Position numbers and translations under genes: made by a program. Source: an uncultured Ruminococcus sp. (GTDB lineage Bacteria; Bacillota; Clostridia; Oscillospirales; Ruminococcaceae). Taken from it: a stretch of 64,000 nucleotides of DNA. The notes beneath the pieces were generated by a model. It had not been told where the DNA came from. It saw nothing but the letters and a program-made list of their open reading frames with translations, and searched no databases. Shown piece after piece: positions 1 through 8,334 of this stretch (positions within the stretch are counted from its first letter, which is position 1; each line of letters starts with the position of its first letter). Location of the stretch: assembly GCF_934476685.1 (NCBI RefSeq), contig NZ_CAKSNX010000007.1, positions 47,063 to 111,062 of the forward strand, in the 5' to 3' direction.

Positions 1-1103
1 TCCTCCAAGATGTTGAGGCGCTTTCAAAGGGAATGTTGTTCTGGCGAAGTTTCACCCACTGGGTAGGCGGTATGGGAGTTCTCGTGCTTGCCATTGCCAT
101 AATGCCATCGTCAAATGATTCAATGTATCTTATGAGGGCGGAATGTGCAGGACCTCAGGTCGGAAAGATAGTGCCTAAGGGCAAAAAGTCTGCAATGTAT
201 CTTTATATAATCTATGCCGGACTTACCGTTCTTACATTTATCCTTCTGTGCGCAGGTGGAATGCCTGTGTTCGACAGCATATGCCACGCTATGGGTACAG
301 CAGGAACAGGCGGTTTCGGCATAAAGAACAACGGTGTTGCATTCTATAACTCAGCCTATATTGACGGAGTTATAACAGTTATGATGGCTCTTTTCGGAGT
401 AAATTTCAGCCTTTTCTATTTTGCGATAGCAAGAAGATTTAAGGATATATGGAAAAATACCGAGCTTAAAGTTTATGTGGCAATAATCGCTGCCGCAACA
501 GGACTTATAATGCTCAATATCTATCCGCTTTATGGTTCTGTTTCAAAGTGTTTCAGATATGCGGTATTTCAGGTGTCCTCAATAATGACCTCAACAGGTT
601 TCGGCACAGCGGACTATACAAAGTGGCCTGAGTTTTCTCAAATGCTGCTTATCATTCTGATGTTTGTGGGAGCTTGTGCAGGTTCAACAGGCGGCGGACT
701 TAAAGTCCAGCGAATAATCATCGCTTTCAAGAGCGGAATAAAGTCAGTTCGTCAGACTCTCAGACCTAAGTCTGTGAACGTTCTTAAATCTGACGATAAG
801 ACAATGGATACCGCAACAGTGCATGGCGTTCAGACTTACCTGATAATCTATCTGGGATTTTTCCTTGCGTCATTGTTGCTCATCTCACTTAATAATGCAG
901 ATTTCGCCACAACATTTTCTTCTGTGACCACCTGTATAAACAATATCGGTCCTGGTCTGAGCAGGGTAGGACCTGCGGAGAATTTCTCATTTTTCTCTGA
1001 TTTTTCAAAAATCGTTCTTTCCATTGATATGCTCCTCGGCAGACTTGAATGTTTCCCTGTGATAATTCTTTTAGCGCCGACGGTATGGAGAAAGAAATTC
1101 TGA
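1..1103 (+). CDS. TrkH/KtrB-type potassium channel subunit, 5' end cut by window
   Basis: Membrane subunit of a Trk/Ktr potassium uptake system, which needs a cytosolic RCK partner (TrkA/KtrA) not present here. The frame is open from base 3, so the start lies upstream of the window; 366 residues are visible. Three of the four selectivity-filter loops can be seen: the GTAGTGGFG segment, the MTSTGFGTADY segment and the CINNIGPG segment; the first loop lies in the missing part. Hydrophobic helices alternate throughout and the tail is short and basic (WRKKF). It converges on the udp gene across a hairpin terminator. The family is clear; choosing between TrkH, TrkG and KtrB is not possible from this fragment. 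Confidence 0.93.
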   Translation, partial: LQDVEALSKGMLFWRSFTHWVGGMGVLVLAIAIMPSSNDSMYLMRAECAGPQVGKIVPKGKKSAMYLYIIYAGLTVLTFILLCAGGMPVFDSICHAMGTAGTGGFGIKNNGVAFYNSAYIDGVITVMMALFGVNFSLFYFAIARRFKDIWKNTELKVYVAIIAAATGLIMLNIYPLYGSVSKCFRYAVFQVSSIMTSTGFGTADYTKWPEFSQMLLIILMFVGACAGSTGGGLKVQRIIIAFKSGIKSVRQTLRPKSVNVLKSDDKTMDTATVHGVQTYLIIYLGFFLASLLLISLNNADFATTFSSVTTCINNIGPGLSRVGPAENFSFFSDFSKIVLSIDMLLGRLECFPVIILLAPTVWRKKF

Positions 1104-1110
1104 TAAAAAT

Positions 1111-1152
1111 AAGATCCTGAGTAGAAATATCATCTTCTCAGGATCTTTACTT
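1111..1152. terminator. Bidirectional terminator between trkH-like gene and udp
   Basis: An 11-bp perfect stem (AAGATCCTGAG, 1111-1121, with its complement 1137-1147) is followed by a T-rich tract on the plus strand. It is preceded by ATAAAAAT, which gives a U-tract on the minus strand. It sits 8 bases after the potassium channel stop and serves two convergent genes. Confidence 0.85.
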
Positions 1153-1186
1153 TTATAAAGGCAGTACTGCACAAGATACGCCTTTG

Positions 1187-1978
1187 TTATTTGCTTTTGT
1201 CTTTTTCAATAAGCAGCTGTATCGCTCTCACTGCACATTTGATGCCTCTTGTGGAATCGTCTGTAATGATATCGTCAAGTCCACGCTTTGAACGTTCTGC
1301 GTTCCAAAGAGCAGTAAGCACACCGCCGCATCTTGCGTGTCTGACTATGCCTACTGAAAATACAGCAGAGCACTCCATTTCTGAGGTAAGGCAGCCGCAT
1401 TTAAGATAGCTGTCCCAGCGCTTTATAATGTCCTCTGATACAGCCGAGTTCTCAGGCTCGACCTCACCGTAAAAGCTGTCCTTTGAATGTATTACTCCAA
1501 CGTGATAACGCTTGCCGTTTTCGTCCTGTGAAAGCTCTGCGGCAGCCTGAGAAAGAGCGGTAACTACTTCAAAATCAGCCACAGCAGGGTAGTTCTCAGG
1601 GAGATATTCGTGGGAAGTTCCCTCACTTCTTATTGCCGCTGACGCAACGATAAGGTCGCCGCCCCATACTTTAAGGTCGATCCCTCCGCTTGTTCCTATC
1701 CTTATAAAAGTGTCAGCACCGCATTTGATAAGCTCTTCAACTGCGATCGCAGCGGAAGGGCCGCCTATTCCCGTTGAGCATACAGTTACCTTTTCGCCGT
1801 TAAGGTATCCTGTGTAAACATTGTATTCTCTGTTCTGCGCCACCTGTACAGCATCATCAAGATACTCTGCGATCTTAGGTACTCTGCCTGGGTCGCCTGG
1901 AAGTATGACATATCTGCCTACCTCTTCGGGCATAGTTCTGATGTGAAACTGTCTTTCTCCGTTCATTATTGTAGCCAT
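1187..1978 (-). CDS. udp: Uridine phosphorylase (nucleoside phosphorylase family)
   Basis: Cleaves uridine with phosphate to uracil and ribose-1-phosphate in pyrimidine salvage; cytosolic. The 263-residue length is usual for the family. Visible motifs are GDPGRVPKIAEYL near residue 28 (phosphate binding), STGIGGPSAAIAVEEL near 68, RIGTSGG near 93 and the ribose-site segment TSEMECSAV near 198. The start has a strong GGAGGG Shine-Dalgarno. Only 12 bases separate it from the upstream DUF3592 gene on the same strand, so the two are probably co-transcribed. A purine-specific relative cannot be fully excluded, but the N-terminus is Udp-like. Confidence 0.9.
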   Translation of the reverse strand: MATIMNGERQFHIRTMPEEVGRYVILPGDPGRVPKIAEYLDDAVQVAQNREYNVYTGYLNGEKVTVCSTGIGGPSAAIAVEELIKCGADTFIRIGTSGGIDLKVWGGDLIVASAAIRSEGTSHEYLPENYPAVADFEVVTALSQAAAELSQDENGKRYHVGVIHSKDSFYGEVEPENSAVSEDIIKRWDSYLKCGCLTSEMECSAVFSVGIVRHARCGGVLTALWNAERSKRGLDDIITDDSTRGIKCAVRAIQLLIEKDKSK

Positions 1979-1990
1979 AATATCCCTCCG

Positions 1991-2536
1991 TTACTGCATT
2001 GGTTTGTTTGAATAGTCCTCATAATATTGTTCAACAGGAGCGCTCTTTGCCTTTCGTATGGAAGTTACTGCTACTGCGATCATAATAACTGATACCAGTA
2101 CGAATACCCCTCCCAATATTCCGAAAACAAGCCTTAATATAAACATAGTATTGTCGGACTTGCAGAAAAATTCTGTCGGATCATTGGGATTATAATTAAG
2201 CTCTACCTGCTGACCTACTCTGAAACTGCATGGATTTGAGTATGTATCGTTGCCTGCGGTTATCCACTCACCATTCACAGTATACATAAAAACAGGGGAG
2301 TATACTGTCGTAGTATGTGAATGACCGTCAGAATCCTTTGTTGTGGAAAGCTTGCTCTTTATTTCCACAACAACCGCTGTGGTTTCTTCTGAACAGCGTT
2401 CGTTCTTTTTCATTTCATTTATCGTAAAAGCTACCGACATTCCCAGAAAAACCATACCGACAAATAAGAAAACCAGAACAACAAGAAAAGCTGTTCCATT
2501 TCCACCTGAAACGTTTATACGCTTGACTACTCTCAT
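1991..2536 (-). CDS. DUF3592-type membrane protein
   Basis: A 181-residue protein of unknown function. Two hydrophobic segments (about residues 15-38 and 132-160) flank a roughly 90-residue extracytoplasmic domain. The segment FRVGQQVELNYNPNDPTEFF is typical of DUF3592 proteins, and a Thr/Ser-Asp-His patch precedes it. The start is preceded by GGGG at a normal distance. It lies between nadC and udp on the same strand, separated from nadC by a long perfect inverted repeat, so I group it with udp. No catalytic motif is visible, so no function is assigned. Confidence 0.75.
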   Translation of the reverse strand: MRVVKRINVSGGNGTAFLVVLVFLFVGMVFLGMSVAFTINEMKKNERCSEETTAVVVEIKSKLSTTKDSDGHSHTTTVYSPVFMYTVNGEWITAGNDTYSNPCSFRVGQQVELNYNPNDPTEFFCKSDNTMFILRLVFGILGGVFVLVSVIMIAVAVTSIRKAKSAPVEQYYEDYSNKPMQ

Positions 2537-2563
2537 AAATTACCCCACTATCTGTATATTCGT

Positions 2564-2599
2564 AAATATCCATTTCACTATGATGCGAAATGGATATTT
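2564..2599. terminator. 13-bp inverted repeat, likely terminator after nadC
   Basis: Perfect arms AAATATCCATTTC (2564-2576) and its complement (2587-2599) enclose a 10-base loop. The T-run is better on the plus strand (five T) than on the minus strand (three T). Termination of nadB-nadC by it is therefore plausible but not ideal. No other hairpin lies between nadC and the DUF3592 gene. Confidence 0.6.
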
Positions 2600-2639
2600 T
2601 TATAACGTCTATTTTTTATTTCTTTGTTTTTCTATTACT

Positions 2640-3479
2640 CTATTTCTCGATCTTCATAGATATGTCGAATGCCTTAACTGAATGTGTGAGCGCACCGAGT
2701 GAGATTATATCCACACCTGTTTCAGCAATATCTCTGATAGTTTCAGCTGTAACATTTCCCGACGCTTCCAGCAGCGCTCTGCCGTTTGTTATCTTTACAG
2801 CCTCAGCCATATCAGCGTTTGACATATTGTCCAGCATGATTATCTCAACGCCAAGCTCCAGCGCTTCATTAAGCTGTTCAAGGTTTGAGACTTCAACTTC
2901 GATCTTTACTGTGTGTCCCATTCTTTCACGAAGAGCCTTTACAGCGCCTGTCATACTGCCGTAAGCGTCAAGATGAGTATCTTTGAGCATTGCGCAGTCT
3001 GAAAGATTGTATCTGTGGTTTCTTCCGCCGCCTACTGTAACAGCATATTTCTGTATAACTCTGAGTCCTGGGAGAGTTTTTCTTGTATCAGCGATAGATG
3101 CCTTTGTACCCTTAACAAGTTCAACGCATTTGTTGGTTGCTGTGGCAATGCCCGACATATGCTGAACAAGGTTGAGGGCAGTTCTTTCGCCTTTGAGCAG
3201 CGCTCTTGTAGAGCCTGTTATCTTTGCGATGATATCGCCCTTTTGTACCTTTTCTCCGTCATGGATAAGTATTTCAGTCTTTACGTTTTCGTCAAGGAGC
3301 TGGAAAACTCTCATTGCAACATCTATTCCGCAGAGAATACCCTCGTCCTTTGCAACATATTTTGCGGTGGAAACAGCGTCCTCGTCAACAAGATAATCTG
3401 TTGTAACGTCAACATAGTTTATATCCTCCAGCAAAGCTGCCTTGATTATGTCATCTATCTGAAACTGCATCAATCTCAT
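2640..3479 (-). CDS. nadC: Nicotinate-nucleotide pyrophosphorylase (carboxylating)
   Basis: Quinolinate phosphoribosyltransferase: converts quinolinate and PRPP to nicotinate mononucleotide in de novo NAD synthesis. At 279 residues it has the usual family length. The signature TRKTLPGLRVIQKYAV followed by GGGRNHRYNL (near residues 132-160) carries the Arg, Lys and His that bind substrate, and LDNMSNADMAEAV near 220 is the C-terminal phosphate-binding part. It starts one base after the nadB stop, so the two genes form one transcript. nadA, which makes quinolinate from the NadB product, is not in this window. Confidence 0.95.
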   Translation of the reverse strand: MRLMQFQIDDIIKAALLEDINYVDVTTDYLVDEDAVSTAKYVAKDEGILCGIDVAMRVFQLLDENVKTEILIHDGEKVQKGDIIAKITGSTRALLKGERTALNLVQHMSGIATATNKCVELVKGTKASIADTRKTLPGLRVIQKYAVTVGGGRNHRYNLSDCAMLKDTHLDAYGSMTGAVKALRERMGHTVKIEVEVSNLEQLNEALELGVEIIMLDNMSNADMAEAVKITNGRALLEASGNVTAETIRDIAETGVDIISLGALTHSVKAFDISMKIEK

Positions 3480-3480
3480 A

Positions 3481-4980
3481 TTACTTATCCTCCGTATCTG
3501 AATTTGTTATCTCTGCATTGCCCGATGCGATCTCACACGCCTCGGTAAGTATTATTGAAGCCGCCGTTGCAATGGATTTAGCCTCGATATAATCTCTGTC
3601 AAGCTTGAAGTTTCCGTTGTACAGGAAATCCTTTATCTCTTTTACTCTTTTAAGACCCGGTTCAAGCTCAGCAACGTTCGGCATTACAAAGTATGCGGTC
3701 TGCATGATCTTCCTGATCTCTGTTCTTATGCCCGCAGGGATATGTGGAGCGTCCTTGTCAACTGTAAACTTGTATTCTTCAAGATCGCCCTTTTCGTCTT
3801 TAAGCTTTTCTGCGATATCTGCCGCAGCTCTTCTTGAAAATACAAGAGCCTCAAGAAGTGAGTTGCTGGCAAGTCTGTTGTTTCCGTGAACGCCTGTGTG
3901 CGAGCATTCGCCGCAGGCATAAAGACCCTCGACATTTGTTCTTGCATACGGATCAACATTTATTCCGCCCATAAGGTAGTGCTGGCATGGATATATCGGT
4001 ATCATATCCTTTGTCATATCATAGCCTGCCTTAAGCAGATTTTTGTATATCATCGGGAATCTGTTCTTTACGAACTCAGGATCTTTGTGAGTGATATCAA
4101 GATAAAATTCGTCCGATCCTGTTTTCTTTGCCTCGAACATAATGCAGTGCGAAACAACATCTCTCGGCGCAAGTTCAAGACGCTTGTCATAGTTATGCAT
4201 AAATCTTTCGCCATGACAGTTTTTAAGATATGCGCCCTCACCTCTGACAGATTCAGAAATAAGGAAACATTCTCTTGTATGCTTGTTGTTGAAAGCGGTA
4301 GGGTGGAACTGTATGTAACTGAGGTGCTTTATCTCTGCACCCATATTGTAAGCCATTGTTATACCGTCGCCTGTTGCAATAGCTGAGTTTGTTGTAAATT
4401 CATAAACTCTGCCTATGCCGCCTGTGGCAAAAATAGTTTTTCTGCAGTTGAAAGTAAGATATTCGCCGTCTTTGAGGACAAGGAATGAGAAACCTGTGGA
4501 AGTTTTCTTTACATCGCACATTACTGCATTGTCCAGTATCTCAACATTATCCAGCGTCTGTGCGTAAGCCAGCAGCTTTGATTCGATCTCGAAACCTGTT
4601 GCGTCCTTGTGGTGGAATATTCTGTGCATACCGTGACCGCCTTCAAGAGTGCGGTGGTATTCGCCGTCAGCAGTCTTATCAAAATCGACGCCCAGCTGAA
4701 TTATCTTATCAATATTCGCAGCAGCCTCGTTTACGAGTATATCAGTAGTTACAGGATCGTTTTCAAATCCTCCTGCTACGAAAGTATCGTTTTTGTGCTT
4801 TTCGGGAGAGTCGGCAGGGTTCTTGTAAACTCCCGCAATACCGCCCTGAGCGAGGGAAGAATTGCACAGCGTAGGTTCACGCTTGGAAAGCACAAGAACT
4901 TTAAGATTGTGGGGGAGATTTATAGCTCCGTAAAGACCTGCTACTCCGCAGCCTGCAATAATAACGTCATAGTTTTTCAT
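3481..4980 (-). CDS. nadB: L-aspartate oxidase
   Basis: FAD enzyme oxidising L-aspartate to iminoaspartate, the first step of de novo NAD synthesis. It has 499 residues. The N-terminal dinucleotide fold GCGVAGLYGA is at residues 10-19, SSLAQGGIAG near 42 is the flavin-binding segment, RDVVSHCI near 273 and HYLMGGINVD near 330 are the conserved active-site regions, and HGNNRLASNSLLEALVF near 365 closes the FAD site. In anaerobes the electron acceptor is commonly fumarate rather than oxygen. The Shine-Dalgarno is AGAGG, 9 bases before ATG. It is first in a nadB-nadC pair with its own promoter. Confidence 0.96.
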   Translation of the reverse strand: MKNYDVIIAGCGVAGLYGAINLPHNLKVLVLSKREPTLCNSSLAQGGIAGVYKNPADSPEKHKNDTFVAGGFENDPVTTDILVNEAAANIDKIIQLGVDFDKTADGEYHRTLEGGHGMHRIFHHKDATGFEIESKLLAYAQTLDNVEILDNAVMCDVKKTSTGFSFLVLKDGEYLTFNCRKTIFATGGIGRVYEFTTNSAIATGDGITMAYNMGAEIKHLSYIQFHPTAFNNKHTRECFLISESVRGEGAYLKNCHGERFMHNYDKRLELAPRDVVSHCIMFEAKKTGSDEFYLDITHKDPEFVKNRFPMIYKNLLKAGYDMTKDMIPIYPCQHYLMGGINVDPYARTNVEGLYACGECSHTGVHGNNRLASNSLLEALVFSRRAAADIAEKLKDEKGDLEEYKFTVDKDAPHIPAGIRTEIRKIMQTAYFVMPNVAELEPGLKRVKEIKDFLYNGNFKLDRDYIEAKSIATAASIILTEACEIASGNAEITNSDTEDK

Positions 4981-5000
4981 AACATCTAACCTCTTTGTCG

Positions 5001-5023
5001 TGGCATTTTATATCATAATGCCA
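5001..5023. promoter_or_regulatory. Inverted repeat in the nadB leader
   Basis: TGGCATT (5001-5007) and AATGCCA (5017-5023) form a dyad in the nadB 5' leader, upstream of the ribosome binding site. It could be a protein operator or a small RNA hairpin. NAD genes of Firmicutes are often controlled by NiaR, but I cannot match this dyad to a NiaR site with certainty. Confidence 0.3.
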
Positions 5024-5082
5024 AACAGAATAAGCAAAATGAAGCTGTGAACATAAGCTCCGCTTCATATTATACTTATTCT

Positions 5083-5111
5083 ATTATAGCACACAGAGCA
5101 TAAAATTTCAA
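5083..5111 (-). promoter_or_regulatory. SigA-type promoter of nadB
   Basis: On the minus strand, TTGAAA (5106-5111) and TATAAT (5083-5088) are separated by exactly 17 bases. The -10 is extended by TGC. The predicted leader is about 95 bases and contains the dyad at 5001-5023. Confidence 0.75.
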
Positions 5112-5184
5112 CAGAAATCTTACATTTCTAACAGAGTTTTTACAATATCGGCTGTGTGAATTAACAAATAGGTTTTATACCATA

Positions 5185-5220
5185 TAAAAAGGCTGCCTGC
5201 CCAGAATTGGACAGACAGCC
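5185..5220 (-). terminator. Terminator of adhE
   Basis: A 12-bp stem with two G-U pairs (minus strand GGCTGTCTGTCC pairing with GGGCAGGCAGCC) has a 6-base loop and is followed by TTTTTATATGG. It begins about 20 bases after the adhE stop. Confidence 0.85.
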
Positions 5221-5239
5221 GGAGGTTTATTTAAAAAGA

Positions 5240-7852
5240 TTATTTGCCGTAGTAAGCCTTGAGGTACATTTCCTTGATCTCGCTCATGAGCGGATATCTT
5301 GGGTTAGCACCTGTACACTGGTCATCGAATGCGTCCTCTGTCATCTGGTCAAGAGTTTCGAGGAATGCCTTTTCGTCTATGCCGTAATCAGCGATAGTCT
5401 TCTTGATTCCAACTCTATCCTTCAGAGCTTCGATAGCGTCGATGAACTTGTTGAGTGTATCCTCATTGTTCTTGCCTACGATACCGAGGGCGTTAGCGCA
5501 CTCGCAGTATCTTTCAAGAGTATGTGGATACTGATACTGTGAGAAAGTACCCATCTTTCTAGGTGTTGGATCAGCATTGAATCTCATAACGAGTGTGATG
5601 AGAAGAGCGTTTGCAACACCGTGTGGGAGGTGGTGGTAAGCGCCGAGCTTGTGAGCCATTGAGTGGCAAACACCGAGGAATGCGTTAGCGAATGCCATAC
5701 CAGCCATTGTAGAAGCAGTAGCCATTTCCTCACGAGCCTTAACGTCTGTCTGACCATTGTCATATGCACCTGGCAGATACTTGAAGATCAGCTGCATAGC
5801 TCTTGTAGCAAGACCATCTGTGTAGTCAGTTGCCATGATAGAAGCATAAGCCTCAAGAGCGTGTGTGAGAGCGTCGATACCTGATGCAGAAGTAAGTCCC
5901 TTAGGAGCAGACATCATCATATCTGTATCAACGATAGCCATGTTAGGCATGAGCTGGTAGTCAGCGAGAGGATACTTAGTACCTGTCTTTTCGTCAGTGA
6001 TAACTGCGAAAGGTGTAACCTCAGAACCTGTACCTGAAGATGTTGGGATAGCGATGAAGTAAGCCTTTTCGCCCATCTTAGGGAATGTGTAAACTCTCTT
6101 ACGGATATCAATGAATCTCATTGCCATATCGAAGAAGTCTGCATCTGGATGCTCGTAGAGAACCCACATGATCTTAGCTGCGTCCATTGCTGAACCGCCG
6201 CCGATAGCGATGATCGTATCAGGCTCGAAAGCTCTGAGCTGTGCAACACCTTCAAGTGCGCAAGCAAGTGTTGGGTCCGGAGCAACATCGAAGAATGTCT
6301 CGTGGAGGATACCCATCTTGTCGAGCTTATCTGTGATAGCCTTTGTATAGCCGTTCTTGTAAAGGAACTGGTCTGTTACGATGAATGCCTTTTTCTTGCC
6401 CATTACGGTCTTAAGCTCGTCAAGTGCAACAGGGAGGCAGCCCTTCTTGAAGTATACCTTTTCAGGTGCTCTGAACCACAGCATATTCTCTCTCCTCTCA
6501 GCAACTGTCTTAATGTTCAAAAGATGCTTGATGCCTACGTTCTCAGAAACGGAGTTGCCGCCCCATGAGCCGCAGCCAAGTGTAAGAGAAGGAGCAAAGT
6601 CGAAGTTGTAGAGGTCGCCGATACCGCCGAGTGAAGAAGGTGTGTTTACGATCAGACGGCAAGTCTTCATTCTTGCAGCGAACTTGTTGAGCTTTTCTCT
6701 CTCGTTTACGTTGTCGATCCAGAGAACTGATGTGTGACCAAGACCGCCGTTGTTTACGAGAAGTGTTTCAGCGATGTCAAGTGAATCGTCGAAATTCTTT
6801 GACTTGTACATACCAAGGATAGTTGTGAGCTTTTCGTGACCGAAAGCTTCCTCAGGATCTGTGCTTGTAGCCTCGCCGATGAGAACCTTTGTATCCTCAG
6901 GAACTTCAAAGCCAGCCATCTTAGCGATAGTTACAGGACGCTGACCAACGATCTTAGCGTTAAGAGCGCCGTTGATAAGCATTGTGCTTCTGATCTTGTC
7001 AGCCTCTTCATTGTTGAGGAAGTAGCAGCCTCTCTTGATGAATTCCTTCTTAACATCGTTGTAGATGCTCTTGTCAGCGATTACTGTCTGCTCAGTAGCG
7101 CAGATCATACCGTTATCAAAAGTCTTTGAATGAATAATGGAGTTTACAGCATTTACGATATCTGCTGATGAATCAATGATAGCAGATGCGTTACCTGCAC
7201 CAACACCGAGAGCAGGTGTGCCTGATGAGTAAGCAGCCTTGACCATTCCAGGACCGCCTGTTGCGAGGATAGTGTCAGACTCTCTCATGATCATGTTTGT
7301 AAGGTCGAGTGAAGGAACATCGATCCAGCCGATGATACCCTTTGGTGCGCCTGCTGCAACAGCTGCATCATAAACGATCTTAGCGGCAGCGATCGTACAG
7401 TTCTTTGCACGTGGGTGTGGTGAGATGATGATACCGTTTCTTGTCTTAAGACAGATAAGTGTCTTGAAGATAGCGGTAGATGTTGGGTTAGTAGTAGGGA
7501 TTACAGCACCGATAAGACCGATCGGCTCGTAAATTCTTGTTGTACCGTATGCCTTGTTTTCTTCAAAAACGCCGCAAGTCTGTACATTCTTATATGCGTT
7601 GTAGATATGCTCAGCAGCATAGTTGTTCTTGATGACCTTGTCTTCAACGATACCCATGCCTGTTTCTTCAACAGCCATCTTTGCAAGAGGGATTCTTGCC
7701 TTGTTTGCAGCGATCGCAGCAGCCTTGAAAATCTTGTCAACCTGTTCCTGTGTGTAAGTTGAGAAAATTTCCTGCGCAGCTCTTACTTCAGCGATCTTAG
7801 CTTCAAGAGTTTCAACGCTGTCAACCAGAACTGGTGTTTCATTCTTTGCCAT
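5240..7852 (-). CDS. adhE: Bifunctional acetaldehyde-CoA/alcohol dehydrogenase
   Basis: Reduces acetyl-CoA to acetaldehyde and then to ethanol, regenerating two NAD+; the main ethanol fermentation enzyme, known to form spirosome filaments. At 870 residues it is full length. Residues about 1-440 are the aldehyde dehydrogenase half, with the catalytic Cys in the GMICATEQ segment near 250. Residues about 455-870 are the iron-dependent alcohol dehydrogenase half, with the NAD-binding GGGSAMD near 555 and metal-binding His residues in ALTHALEAY and CHSMAHKLGAYHH. The Shine-Dalgarno is GGAGG. Its codons look highly optimised, fitting strong expression. It has a near-consensus promoter and a Rex-like operator lies upstream. 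Confidence 0.98.
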   Translation of the reverse strand: MAKNETPVLVDSVETLEAKIAEVRAAQEIFSTYTQEQVDKIFKAAAIAANKARIPLAKMAVEETGMGIVEDKVIKNNYAAEHIYNAYKNVQTCGVFEENKAYGTTRIYEPIGLIGAVIPTTNPTSTAIFKTLICLKTRNGIIISPHPRAKNCTIAAAKIVYDAAVAAGAPKGIIGWIDVPSLDLTNMIMRESDTILATGGPGMVKAAYSSGTPALGVGAGNASAIIDSSADIVNAVNSIIHSKTFDNGMICATEQTVIADKSIYNDVKKEFIKRGCYFLNNEEADKIRSTMLINGALNAKIVGQRPVTIAKMAGFEVPEDTKVLIGEATSTDPEEAFGHEKLTTILGMYKSKNFDDSLDIAETLLVNNGGLGHTSVLWIDNVNEREKLNKFAARMKTCRLIVNTPSSLGGIGDLYNFDFAPSLTLGCGSWGGNSVSENVGIKHLLNIKTVAERRENMLWFRAPEKVYFKKGCLPVALDELKTVMGKKKAFIVTDQFLYKNGYTKAITDKLDKMGILHETFFDVAPDPTLACALEGVAQLRAFEPDTIIAIGGGSAMDAAKIMWVLYEHPDADFFDMAMRFIDIRKRVYTFPKMGEKAYFIAIPTSSGTGSEVTPFAVITDEKTGTKYPLADYQLMPNMAIVDTDMMMSAPKGLTSASGIDALTHALEAYASIMATDYTDGLATRAMQLIFKYLPGAYDNGQTDVKAREEMATASTMAGMAFANAFLGVCHSMAHKLGAYHHLPHGVANALLITLVMRFNADPTPRKMGTFSQYQYPHTLERYCECANALGIVGKNNEDTLNKFIDAIEALKDRVGIKKTIADYGIDEKAFLETLDQMTEDAFDDQCTGANPRYPLMSEIKEMYLKAYYGK

Positions 7853-7925
7853 AAATAAACCTCCAATAAAATATTATTATTGTTCATTCAATAAAACCTA
7901 TTTGCTTTTGTTTTACTGTACTTAC

Positions 7926-7954
7926 ATTATATCAGTTTGTTATTTTTTTGTCAA
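7926..7954 (-). promoter_or_regulatory. Consensus SigA promoter of adhE
   Basis: The minus strand carries TTGACA (7949-7954), a 17-base spacer and TATAAT (7926-7931), a perfect match to the housekeeping consensus. The predicted leader is about 65 bases before the adhE ATG. Confidence 0.88.
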
Positions 7955-8080
7955 TCTGACATTTCAACAGCTTTTCTACTATTTTTTCGCATGGTTTTGT
8001 CTTTTATACACAAATTTTGAATATTCTTTTATGAAAAGCGAACAAACGATATTTGTCAAATTGCACAATGAATAATTTCT

Positions 8081-8098
8081 TTGTTAATCTTTTATCAA
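8081..8098. promoter_or_regulatory. Candidate Rex operator
   Basis: TTGTTAATCTTTTATCAA is a near-palindrome (TTGTTAA, 4-base spacer, TTATCAA). It matches the clostridial Rex pattern TTGTTAA-N4-TTAACAA in 13 of 14 arm positions. It lies in the divergent region of adhE and the kinase-like gene, about 130 bases upstream of the adhE -35 and about 80 bases before the other promoter. Rex itself is encoded 2 kb away. The distance from the adhE core promoter is larger than usual for simple repression. Confidence 0.6.
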
Positions 8099-8179
8099 AT
8101 ACAGTTCAAAAATATAATGAACAAAAATTATATAATAGCTTAATAAAAAGTAAACAATAGTAAAAATCACGAAAAAGAC

Positions 8180-8208
8180 TAGACAAATGAGAAAAAAGGT
8201 AGTATAAT
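8180..8208 (+). promoter_or_regulatory. SigA-type promoter of kinase-like gene
   Basis: TAGACA (8180-8185), a 17-base spacer and TATAAT (8203-8208). This gives an untranslated leader of about 120 bases before the ATG at 8335. Confidence 0.7.
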
Positions 8209-8334
8209 ATAGACAGTAAAGAAAGAACAAAACAGTATGTGAAAATTCAACAATAATTTTCAACCGCTGCTTGCTTTTTCCTTCTGAAAAATCAAAAATT
8301 CACTGAAATAATAAATTGAAAAGGAGAATGTTTT

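Larger units (their letters stand above)
7853..8334. other. AT-rich divergent intergenic region, adhE / kinase-like gene
   Basis: A 482-base region with no convincing coding frame. It holds the adhE promoter (7926-7954), the Rex-like dyad (8081-8098) and the promoter of the kinase-like gene (8180-8208). About 120 bases of untranslated leader remain before the ATG at 8335. I see no riboswitch or tRNA here; the rest is very A+T rich. Confidence 0.7.

Noticed and set aside
7853..8334. Possible riboswitch in the long leader region
   Set aside because: Very A+T-rich with no strong stem set; only promoters and one dyad can be supported.
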